Shown in pieces: positions 16,824 to 23,666 of a DNA stretch of 25,212 bases. Positions within the stretch are counted from its first letter, which is position 1. Every line of letters starts with the position of its first letter. A model generated the notes under the pieces. That model did no database searches, was not told the DNA's origin, and saw only the letters and a list, made by a program, of their open reading frames with translations. The position numbers and the translations under genes were made by a program. Source of the stretch: a virus; the IMG/VR virus record IMGVR_UViG_3300027759_000388, positions 1 to 25,212 of that record. The stretch is one strand, 5' to 3'.

Positions 16824-17525
16824 ATGAACAACTCTATACTACAACTAAAGATTAAGCAAAGACTTAATAAATTGGCTTCTAATGACTATGAGAATTTAGA
16901 GGGGTGGCAAATTATTGAAGCTTTTAATAAGGCTCAAATAGAGTGGGTTAGAAGACAATTACATGCTGGTAATGTTTATAGAGAAGGAGATGAAGGATCT
17001 AAAAGAAGGATTGATGATTTACAATTACTTCTTTTACAAGTTCCATTATTTGGAACACAAACTTTATTATACTTTGAAAGTAATCTTTTACCAACAGACT
17101 ATTTAGAATATAAAAGAGTTAGTACATTTGCTAAAACTGAATGTTGTAACCCTGAAACCATGACTGTTTATTTAGCTGAAGAAGCTAATGTAGATGAATT
17201 ATTAGATGATCAATTTAGAACTCCAAGTTATGAATGGGGTGAAACATTCTGTACATTAATGGGTAATAAAATTAGGATCTACACAAATAATCAATTTGAT
17301 GTAGTTAACCCTAATCTTACTTATTATAGAAAACCTAGATATATTCAAATCATTAATGTAGTAGATCCATATACTGGTTTAGTATCACCAACTGATGTTA
17401 CTTGTGAATTTAAAGATGATATTGTAGAATTACTAATAGATGAAGCCGCAAGTATTATTGCTGGTGATATTGAATCGGTTAATCAGTTTAGCCGTGGTAC
17501 TCAAAATTCTGAAAGAAATAATTAA
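16824..17525 (+). CDS. candidate head-tail connector / ring protein
   Basis: A 233-aa protein, helical at the N-terminus (WQIIEAFNKAQIEWVRRQLHAG, about 28-49 as a block), with a charged DDLQLLLLQVPL section, a beta-rich middle (NLLPTDYLEYKRVSTFAK, NKIRIYTNNQF, LTYYRKPRYIQI) and a C-terminal helix (DDIVELLIDEAASIIAGDIES). The helix, beta-sandwich, helix layout with an ILID.AA-type ending is what head-completion or adaptor proteins under the portal look like. I associate close relatives with the ring proteins of crAss-like phages. The order after portal and capsid, and immediately before other tail-side genes, supports this. Which ring it would be cannot be told from sequence. Confidence 0.65.
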   Translation: MNNSILQLKIKQRLNKLASNDYENLEGWQIIEAFNKAQIEWVRRQLHAGNVYREGDEGSKRRIDDLQLLLLQVPLFGTQTLLYFESNLLPTDYLEYKRVSTFAKTECCNPETMTVYLAEEANVDELLDDQFRTPSYEWGETFCTLMGNKIRIYTNNQFDVVNPNLTYYRKPRYIQIINVVDPYTGLVSPTDVTCEFKDDIVELLIDEAASIIAGDIESVNQFSRGTQNSERNN

Positions 17526-17536
17526 AAAATAATAAG

Positions 17537-18481
17537 ATGACAAATTTATCCCCCTTTGCTTTAAAAGATGCTACTGGTAATATAGTACCAGGATCATTAG
17601 TTTTATCTCAACAACTACCTTCCCCAGGAAATTGGTTTCTTGTAGCTGAAGGTGTGCAAAAAGCTTTTCCAACAAATCCTGAAACATATGATAGGACAGT
17701 AAGAACTACATATGCTTCTGCAGTATCTGCAGAAAGATTTGGTACTTCTGCTAAAAATTTTATTTTTCAGAGATATGGTTATCAACCTTCTAACATTGTA
17801 TTATCAAACTCTATTTGTTCTGATGATGTTGATGGTCCAGTATATGTTGATATTAATAATATTGGCCAAAATCCAGCATCAGTAAATCAGTTCTTAGGAG
17901 CTTTTATGTCTGGTGGTTTATCTGGATATCCTCATACAGGAGTATTAGGATTACAAGCTTGGGGTAGCCATGCTACAACAACAACCAATGGTGCTTTATT
18001 TTTAATCAATACTCCTCACATTGGTATCTCACAAGATGGTACTGTAGGAAGGATTATACGTAGAGGTAAATCTGGTAATGCTGGAGACAATACTTGTGGT
18101 GCAGTAGCAACAGCTATTGTATGGGTTGCTGCTAATGCTGTTGCCCCAGTAGCTGCAAATTTTCCAAATGACTATCAGAACTATGTTTTATGTAGTATAC
18201 TATTTCCATTTAAAGCAGCTTTAGCAGCTATTCCATTATATGGAGATAAAATGGTTTTTGCTACAGAAAAGATTAGGTTAGCTGGAGATGCATTTTTAAC
18301 TGGTGCTAGTGGTATTGTTACCCCAAATGTTCCAGCTAATACAAATGTATTTTATTGCAGTGGTATCTTTATTAATACAGATGATCAATACAATGCTTAT
18401 ATTAGTGTTACTTCATTTAAGAAGTATAACTCTGTAGGTGGTTGGGTTGATTTAACCTCATTATTTTTAGCTAGTCTATAA
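17537..18481 (+). CDS. LCIB-like beta-carbonic anhydrase homologue
   Basis: A 314-aa protein resembling the LCIB/LCIC family of zinc beta-type carbonic anhydrases (CO2 + H2O to bicarbonate), first known from algal carbon concentration. Candidate zinc ligands are C94 in NSICSDD (a C-x-D motif like that of beta-carbonic anhydrases), H161 in TPHIGISQDGTVG (159-171) and C187 in NTCGA. The family's Gly-rich loop appears as SGGLSGYPHTG (125-135), with GSHA at 143-146 and RRGK at 175-178, all in family order. No signal peptide or membrane span is seen. The region after about 200 is less family-like. It lies between the candidate connector and a Dps-like gene whose start overlaps its stop by one base (TAATG). 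Family membership is likely; catalysis, and whether it is packaged in the virion, are not shown. Confidence 0.8.
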   Translation: MTNLSPFALKDATGNIVPGSLVLSQQLPSPGNWFLVAEGVQKAFPTNPETYDRTVRTTYASAVSAERFGTSAKNFIFQRYGYQPSNIVLSNSICSDDVDGPVYVDINNIGQNPASVNQFLGAFMSGGLSGYPHTGVLGLQAWGSHATTTTNGALFLINTPHIGISQDGTVGRIIRRGKSGNAGDNTCGAVATAIVWVAANAVAPVAANFPNDYQNYVLCSILFPFKAALAAIPLYGDKMVFATEKIRLAGDAFLTGASGIVTPNVPANTNVFYCSGIFINTDDQYNAYISVTSFKKYNSVGGWVDLTSLFLASL

Positions 18482-18909
18482 TGATAAACAAACTACAACG
18501 CCCCGGTTTTCCTAGCGGTTCTGCAAATAGTGTAGACAAAGCCACATCTGACTTAGTTGTTGAGATGATGAATGCAGGAACTAAATTACATATAACACAT
18601 TTATTAGTAACAGGTGTTGGTTCATATGCTGCTCACAAAGCTCTTAATGATATTTATGATGCTCTTCCTGATCATGCTGATACTATTGCAGAAGCATATC
18701 AAGGAGCTTCAGAAAAATTACTTTCTTATGGGGAAGTAGCTCTACCTACTATTAAAACAAAAGATGAAGCTGTTGCTTATCTACGTTCTTTGTATGCTAA
18801 AATAAACAATTTACAGAGTATGATGCCTTATTCAGAGATAACTAATGAGTTAGATAATGTTAAGTCTAGTATTAATTCTGCTAAATATAAATTAATTTTC
18901 TTGCAATAA
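18481..18909 (+). CDS. Dps-like / ferritin-fold protein (DUF5856-like)
   Basis: A 142-aa helical protein. Spacing of metal-site residues follows Dps: H40, then H52 (12 later), N56 where Dps has Asp, then D67 and E71 (D-x-x-x-E). Text around them, HLLVTG and AHKALNDIYDAL, mirrors the Dps HW-x-V-x-G and H-x-x-L-D-x-h-Y pattern. Dps proteins oxidise Fe(II) with peroxide and form 12-subunit shells; phage relatives (I recall DUF5856) have no settled role. The start overlaps the carbonic anhydrase stop, indicating coupled translation. D57 next to N56 might replace the missing Asp. The N-terminal tail is short and only mildly charged, so DNA binding as in E. coli Dps is not obvious. Confidence 0.75.
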   Translation: MINKLQRPGFPSGSANSVDKATSDLVVEMMNAGTKLHITHLLVTGVGSYAAHKALNDIYDALPDHADTIAEAYQGASEKLLSYGEVALPTIKTKDEAVAYLRSLYAKINNLQSMMPYSEITNELDNVKSSINSAKYKLIFLQ

Positions 18910-18920
18910 TCAAAAATATT

Positions 18921-18936
18921 CACTATAATAATAGTG
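18921..18936 (+). promoter_or_regulatory. inverted repeat upstream of the 18960 gene
   Basis: CACTAT, AATA, ATAGTG forms a perfect 6-bp inverted repeat, followed by TATCTTTA (18937-18944), one base off a -7 box. It could be an operator, a small hairpin or part of a promoter. The half-site CACTAT recurs in the inverted repeat before the 22133 gene. Confidence 0.35.
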
Positions 18937-18959
18937 TATCTTTATAAAAATAAAAAATT

Positions 18960-20555
18960 ATGTATTTTAATCATTCGTTTCAGAAAGTGTTTGTTGCTAC
19001 AGGCACTTATCAACAAGGTTCCGCCAGTGGTAGCGGAGCTATTTTCACAGCAACCATCGCTGGTGGTGCTGTTACTGGTTTTGTTCAACTTGCCGGTGGA
19101 TCTAATTATGTAAGTGGTCAAGTTAATGTAACTTTAGTTGGTGGTAATGGTAATGGCGCAACTGCCGGTGCTATCACTGTAGCTGTTGGTGCAGTTACTG
19201 CTATTGCATTAGGAACTGGTGGAACTGGTTATTCAGTTGCTCCAACTGTAGTAATTACTCCTACTTCTTCTGGTATTGACACTTATACTCAATTAACTGG
19301 TACTGGTACTCTGGGTAATTTTGGTTTGTATGACGCTAAATCTTTCAAGAACATTGCTTCTACTAGTGGTGTTATTGGAGCTGAAGTTGGAAAACCATTT
19401 ATCTTTGCTAGTTCTAGTTTAACTCCTACTACTGATAAGGTTGGTCCTTTTCACGGTGGTTACTCTGAGTCTAATAAATCTAAAGTGATCAACCCTAAGT
19501 ATATTAAAGATGCTTATGTTGTTGCTCCTAAAACTGCTAGTCAAGCTGTAGTTTACATTGGTCAAACTTCAGTTACTGCTGCAAGTCCTTATAACTGTGT
19601 ATGTCCTGACTTCTTGTGTGGTGAAACTTACTACTTGCGTATTGATATTAAAGGAAGCCCAGCTTTGCGTTTCTTAAATCACAATGCTTACCAAGTATTA
19701 TCTTATTACACTGGATGTTGCTCTAGCACTACTCCTAATCAAATTGATCCAGCATTTGTATTTATCAATTGGTCTAAACAATTGGCTGGTACTCAAACCT
19801 CTCCATTTGATAATGCTAACCCAATTCTTTCTCCATTTGTATTCCCAGTAGTACAAATCAAAAACCCAACAACTTCTGTTTGGTCTTATTGGAGTAAAGC
19901 TGGTGGTAATGTAACTATCAATGGTGTTGTTATTACTACTTCTGCTTGGGATACTTATGTAACTCCAGTAGGTGTTACTGCTTCTGACGTATGTGCAGGT
20001 ATGATTTTAGTTGGTGCTTATGTTGATACCCGTTTTGGAGATTGCTCATTCCAACCAACTGATCATTTTGAAAAAGAGCCAATTCAAGTTTATGCATCTG
20101 AAATTGATGAGAGTGGTGATCCATGTATCTTCCAATCTTTATGTGTTAAACGTGGTTCTGGTGCTGCTGATGATACTGCTAATCCTGGTGTAGGACCAGT
20201 ATTGGGTATTCAAGGTGAAGGTTTTGGAGAAACAATTGTACGTGACTTGATCTTGTCTGAAAGATACCGTCAAAACAATTGGAATGATGATCCACGTATC
20301 CGTGAGATTACTTTGGGTGATGCTCCTTTGCAAGCTATTAGTCGTACTGCTAGCTACTGGAGATATGTTATCCAACATAGTGTTCCTCGTTTCAATAACC
20401 CAACTGGTACTTTTGATAACGATCAATACACTTTACACATCATTACTTCTGCTCGTCAGAATGCTGCTAATGGATTTGAAGCTGATTTAGCTGAAATTTT
20501 AGCTTCTTCTGGTCGTGTTGATTTAGTAGATAACGGTTTACTTTTTGTAAAATAA
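18960..20555 (+). CDS. abundant virion structural protein with inserted two-repeat beta domain
   Basis: A 531-aa protein, probably a major tail or head-exterior component. Codon use is like the capsid gene (nearly all Arg codons CGT, many AAC and TTC), which points to very high expression. Residues 24-102 are two copies of a roughly 39-residue Gly-rich unit (GSGA...GGAVTGF...GGSNY and GNGA...VGAVTAI...GGTGY), of the kind displayed on many phage surfaces. They sit between FVATGTYQ and GIDTYTQLTG, as if inserted. The rest contains VGPFHGGYSES, GSPALRFLNHN, a Cys-rich stretch (CVCPDFLC, CC at about 258) and HSVPRFNNPTGTFDNDQYTL near the end. The exact family is uncertain: a sheath, tube or decoration protein are all possible. 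It is followed by a strong terminator. Confidence 0.8.
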   Translation: MYFNHSFQKVFVATGTYQQGSASGSGAIFTATIAGGAVTGFVQLAGGSNYVSGQVNVTLVGGNGNGATAGAITVAVGAVTAIALGTGGTGYSVAPTVVITPTSSGIDTYTQLTGTGTLGNFGLYDAKSFKNIASTSGVIGAEVGKPFIFASSSLTPTTDKVGPFHGGYSESNKSKVINPKYIKDAYVVAPKTASQAVVYIGQTSVTAASPYNCVCPDFLCGETYYLRIDIKGSPALRFLNHNAYQVLSYYTGCCSSTTPNQIDPAFVFINWSKQLAGTQTSPFDNANPILSPFVFPVVQIKNPTTSVWSYWSKAGGNVTINGVVITTSAWDTYVTPVGVTASDVCAGMILVGAYVDTRFGDCSFQPTDHFEKEPIQVYASEIDESGDPCIFQSLCVKRGSGAADDTANPGVGPVLGIQGEGFGETIVRDLILSERYRQNNWNDDPRIREITLGDAPLQAISRTASYWRYVIQHSVPRFNNPTGTFDNDQYTLHIITSARQNAANGFEADLAEILASSGRVDLVDNGLLFVK

Positions 20556-20576
20556 ACTAAATCTAAAATAAAAATT

Positions 20577-20605
20577 AAGGGGAGGAGAAATCTTCCCCTT
20601 TTTTT
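20577..20605 (+). terminator. strong rho-independent terminator
   Basis: AAGGGGAGGA pairs with TCTTCCCCTT (10 bp with one G-U) around a GAAA tetraloop, followed directly by a run of seven T. This closes the transcript carrying the 531-aa virion protein. A weak -7-like box (TATATATG, 20627-20634) lies just downstream and could restart transcription for the gene at 20661. Confidence 0.9.
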
Positions 20606-20660
20606 ATTTGCAAATTATGATTAAATTATATATGAGTAGTTACTTCTACTTTAACAAATT

Positions 20661-21209
20661 ATGGCAAACAAACACATTCTAAGTTTAGATATTCCTGATA
20701 CACTTAATCTTAATGTATTAAGAGTTGTAGATACAAGCGTATACAGCACCGAATTGGCTGTAGCTTGTCCTACCTTACAAATATTAGTTCCTGGCTTTAC
20801 AGAGCCTGTAACAGTGACTATGGTGCAAGGTGGAGAGACACTACTTACAGCATGTTCATTAAATATACAACTCACTGATTGTACAACACAACAATCTTCT
20901 TTACCTGATGGTATTTATGTTATTCGTTATAGTGTAGCACCAAATGATAAAGTTTTCGTAGAATATAACTATCTTCGTATTACATCTGCTATGAATAAGT
21001 ATTATAAAATATTTTGTGATGTTAATTTATCAGGATGTGAACCCCTTCAACCGGAGAGAGATAAACTTAATAGGTTAAGATTATTAAGATCTATGTTAGA
21101 TGGAGCTAAAGCTAAAATAGAATTTTGTCACAATGCTGATCAAGGCATGGCAATTTATAATTATGCACTAGCTCAATTAGACAAACTCTCTTGTACTTAT
21201 TGTAATTAA
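20661..21209 (+). CDS. conserved late protein with C-terminal helical Cys motif
   Basis: A 182-aa protein. The N-terminal two thirds are beta-rich (ILSLDIPDTLNLNVLRVVDT at 6-25, LPDGIYVIRYSVAPNDKVFVE at about 80-101). The C-terminal third is helical (KLNRLRLLRSMLDGAKAKIEF) and ends with LDKLSCTYCN, a C-x-x-C pair at the end. I associate the SLDIPDT opening with a conserved protein in late clusters of crAss-like phages; function unknown. It heads a group of small cysteine-containing genes after the strong terminator, so it is probably a tail or fibre-assembly component. Alternatives cannot be excluded. Confidence 0.82.
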   Translation: MANKHILSLDIPDTLNLNVLRVVDTSVYSTELAVACPTLQILVPGFTEPVTVTMVQGGETLLTACSLNIQLTDCTTQQSSLPDGIYVIRYSVAPNDKVFVEYNYLRITSAMNKYYKIFCDVNLSGCEPLQPERDKLNRLRLLRSMLDGAKAKIEFCHNADQGMAIYNYALAQLDKLSCTYCN

Positions 21210-21216
21210 ACCAACA

Positions 21217-21393
21217 ATGGCTGTAAGATCTCATATGAAATGTTCAAATTGTAACACCCAGTTATCCTGTGGATGTCAGGTAAGAACTGCAAGTAATGGC
21301 ACTAAAGTGTGTAGTAGTTGTCTTAATAACTATGAAAATTTAATTAAACAAAAAATACAATGGAAAATTATACCTGCGGATCAGAAGCCATAA
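21217..21393 (+). CDS. 58-aa zinc-ribbon-like protein
   Basis: Starts 7 bases after the previous stop. Cysteines at 9, 12, 18, 20, 32 and 35 form C-x-x-C, C-x-C and C-x-x-C groups in MKCSNCNTQLSCGCQ and VCSSC, a zinc-ribbon-like pattern that could bind one or two zinc ions. The text LSCGCQVRTASNG is familiar from small proteins of Bacteroidota phages. The last 34 bases overlap the next gene in another frame. Regulatory (nucleic-acid-binding) or structural roles are equally open. Confidence 0.8.
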   Translation: MAVRSHMKCSNCNTQLSCGCQVRTASNGTKVCSSCLNNYENLIKQKIQWKIIPADQKP

Positions 21394-21560
21394 ACATGAA
21401 ATATGCTGAGGCTATATATACTATATTTAAAAGAACTAAATATGGTATTGCAACATGCTGTGATGATAACTTAGAAATTGATATCTATAACAAAGAGTTA
21501 TGTGATATGTATAATTTATTACAACCGGGATTAGTAGGTAATTCAGAAATAGTTCAATAA
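21360..21560 (+). CDS. 66-aa hypothetical protein
   Basis: A small acidic protein opening MENYTCGSEAINMKYAEAIY with a CC pair in the middle (ATCCDDNLEIDIYN). Starts inside the 3' end of the zinc-ribbon gene, which suggests coupled translation. No family or function recognised; the cysteines fit the character of the surrounding genes. It is followed by the promoter at 21568. Confidence 0.65.
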   Translation: MENYTCGSEAINMKYAEAIYTIFKRTKYGIATCCDDNLEIDIYNKELCDMYNLLQPGLVGNSEIVQ

Positions 21561-21567
21561 TATATAC

Positions 21568-21599
21568 TTGACATTATGATATATAATATATTATATTTG
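21568..21599 (+). promoter_or_regulatory. Bacteroidota-type promoter upstream of the 21605 gene
   Basis: TTG at 21568-21570 (-33 element), a 21-base spacer and TATATTTG at 21592-21599 (exact TAnnTTTG -7 element). It is the best promoter in the window. Transcription would begin only about 4-8 bases after the box, at or just beside the ATG at 21605, implying a leaderless or almost leaderless message. Confidence 0.7.
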
Positions 21600-21604
21600 T
21601 AAGC

Positions 21605-22045
21605 ATGGAAAAAATTAATTTAAAATTAGCTGAAGTAGTAAGTCTTGCCATTGAATTAAATGGTAACCCACAAAATCCTGAATCTGAGTATAAAGGTATT
21701 TTGAATGAAAAAATGTCATTAACAACTAGGTACTGGTTAAATCAAATTAACAAAGAAGTATCTGAAGAAAAAGTTGTTGTTGATAAGTTCCGTGATGAGT
21801 TAGTTGCCAAGTATGGTGATACTAATGAAGATGGTTCTATATCATTACCTGCATTTATTCAAGAAGAGGTTGATGGTAAAACTTTACAGAAGTTAAACCC
21901 TAATTTTATTGAGTTTCAAAAAGAGTTTGAAACATTATTAAATCAGGAAAAAGAGTTTAGTTATAAACCTTTAACCTTTGCTGAAGTAGAGAATATCCAA
22001 ACTTCAGAGAATTGCCCAATATTTTTAAAATTATTAATTGCCTAA
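21605..22045 (+). CDS. helical phage protein, possibly DUF1617-like
   Basis: A 146-aa acidic, helical protein (LKLAEVVSLAIELNG, then LTTRYWLNQINKEVSEEK, VDKFRDELVAKYGD, and a C-terminal LTFAEVENIQTSENCPIFLKLL). The layout of two helices, KYG, an acidic insert and a C-terminal strand-helix is like a small phage family I remember as DUF1617, without known function; this match is tentative. It has its own promoter and is followed by a stable hairpin, so it appears to form a single-gene transcription unit within the late block. That suggests a regulatory or chaperone-like job rather than a bulk structural one, but this is inference. Confidence 0.8.
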   Translation: MEKINLKLAEVVSLAIELNGNPQNPESEYKGILNEKMSLTTRYWLNQINKEVSEEKVVVDKFRDELVAKYGDTNEDGSISLPAFIQEEVDGKTLQKLNPNFIEFQKEFETLLNQEKEFSYKPLTFAEVENIQTSENCPIFLKLLIA

Positions 22046-22058
22046 TAGTAATTAATAG

Positions 22059-22091
22059 TTTTGATATTGTTAGAAAGTTTTCTTATATTAT
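22059..22091 (+). promoter_or_regulatory. weak promoter candidate before the 22133 gene
   Basis: TTTTG at 22059-22063, a 20-base spacer and TATATTAT at 22084-22091, matching TAnnTT but not the final TG. Spacing is right for a Bacteroidota promoter, sequence is imperfect. The -7 part overlaps the hairpin at 22089. Confidence 0.3.
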
Positions 22092-22124
22092 AGTGTATAC
22101 TATACCAGTATGCACTATATTTTT
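22089..22124 (+). terminator. 13-bp hairpin with T-run directly before a start codon
   Basis: TATAGTGTATACT (22089-22101) pairs with AGTATGCACTATA (22107-22119), one T-G wobble, loop ATACC, then TTTTT. It has the form of an intrinsic terminator ending the 21605 transcript, although the stem is AT-rich. The next ATG is only 8 bases after the T-run, so an attenuator or translational control role is also possible. Confidence 0.55.
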
Positions 22125-22132
22125 ATATAACC

Positions 22133-23662
22133 ATGTTACCTGTAGGATCAAATAATAAAAGCACACCATGTAGTGTGGTATCTTCAAACTGTGTATCTTG
22201 GCAAGGTCCAAACATTCCGTGTATTGGATTATGCAAAGGTGATACAGTTACTGATGTAGTAGCTAAACTTGGAGAGTTAGTATGTGAAATTAATACTACT
22301 GCTGCAACAGTTGATGTAAATGTTGCATGTTTAGGAGGAGCTACTTACTATACATATAATGATTTAATTCAATTTATTACAAATAAATTGTGTGATCTTT
22401 ATACTATTGTAGATGATATAGTTATTCCATCTCCAGTTAATCTTATATGTGATGTAGCTGTTTGTTTACAAAGTGAAGCAGGCGGAACTACTTTAGATGT
22501 AGTAAGTTACGCTGAATTAATTGGTGAGCAATTTTGTATTTTAGAAAATAATGTTGATATTTTATCTGATGTTGTATCTACTAATAGTTCAAGTATTGTA
22601 ACTATTAATAATACTCTTAATACTTTAAGTACTACTTATGGTCCTATAAATTCATCATATGTTTGTTTAGGAACTGGGGTAGATACTATTGTTAATATTC
22701 TTGCTACAGTAGAACAAGAGTTATGTGATCTAGAAGCTGTTACTGGAACACCTGCAGAATTAGCTGCTGAGATTGTTCCTTTTTGTAATTTAACAAATGA
22801 ACCGGCACTTTCTTTACCAGGTACAATGGCTTCTGCTTATCCTGATTGGAAAGTAACAGTAAATACATTAGCAGATACTGTTAATAATATTTGGATTGCT
22901 CTTTGTGATATGCGTGGTTTAGTTACCCAATTACAAGATTGTTGTAATAAAACTTGTGCTGATATTAATATAGGATTTTATGGTGTATTGGATGGTAGTA
23001 CTTTAAGTATTTTTGCAAATGCAGGAAGTGTATTACCAAGTCAATTTGTACAGTGTACATCGCCATCATCTTCTATTACTATTACAGATACTAGTTTACA
23101 TACTGCTAGTTTTGTATTTAATAATATTCCTGGTATATTAGATGGTGCTAGTTCTAGAGATTTTGATCTTTCTAGTACTTCTTTAAATTTATCTGAAGAT
23201 TTTACTATATCTGTACAGTATTGTTTTTATAATGGTACAAGTGATTTGACTTGTCAAAATGTAATTACATTCCCAATGGTTAATACTGTTGCATGTCCTA
23301 CATTAACTCTTACCTCTAATTATAGATTTAGTATTGGTGAAATTACATATTCTTTTCCTAACATTTATATTACTAGTCCAACAACTAAATACAGAATTAA
23401 TATTTATAATGCTTCATTAGTATTAGTATCTAGCTTTACTACAAATGATGCAACATTAATGGGTAACCCAATTACTGGAGTTGCCTCAGGTTTAGCTTTA
23501 GGAACTTATTATGTAGAGATTCAAATTATTTCTGTAATTACTGATCCAGTAGGTAACCCTTATGAAGTTATTACACGTACATGTCCTCAACAAGAAATTT
23601 CAATTGTTAACACAGGAACATGTGTATCACCAGAACCTATAGTAGCATTTTTAATTAACTAA
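22133..23662 (+). CDS. large cysteine-rich modular tail/fibre protein
   Basis: A 509-aa beta- and Cys-rich protein. It begins with a block CVSWQGPNIPCIGLCKGDT (20-38) that I associate with tail proteins of crAss-like phages. Then come four or five related modules of about 30-35 residues, each opening with a V-x-CL-type strand and closing with a helix that ends h-C-x-L or h-C-x-M (about 64-90, 110-137, 177-200 and 230-275, the last with CCNKTC). The second half (about 280-509) is beta-sandwich-like, with TKYRINIYNASLVLVSSFTT and LALGTYYVEIQI, resembling fibronectin-III/Ig domains. No signal peptide. The modules probably form a trimeric stalk bearing adhesin domains. Function as a tail-tip or side fibre is inferred. 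Confidence 0.82.
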   Translation: MLPVGSNNKSTPCSVVSSNCVSWQGPNIPCIGLCKGDTVTDVVAKLGELVCEINTTAATVDVNVACLGGATYYTYNDLIQFITNKLCDLYTIVDDIVIPSPVNLICDVAVCLQSEAGGTTLDVVSYAELIGEQFCILENNVDILSDVVSTNSSSIVTINNTLNTLSTTYGPINSSYVCLGTGVDTIVNILATVEQELCDLEAVTGTPAELAAEIVPFCNLTNEPALSLPGTMASAYPDWKVTVNTLADTVNNIWIALCDMRGLVTQLQDCCNKTCADINIGFYGVLDGSTLSIFANAGSVLPSQFVQCTSPSSSITITDTSLHTASFVFNNIPGILDGASSRDFDLSSTSLNLSEDFTISVQYCFYNGTSDLTCQNVITFPMVNTVACPTLTLTSNYRFSIGEITYSFPNIYITSPTTKYRINIYNASLVLVSSFTTNDATLMGNPITGVASGLALGTYYVEIQIISVITDPVGNPYEVITRTCPQQEISIVNTGTCVSPEPIVAFLIN

Positions 23663-23666
23663 ACTT

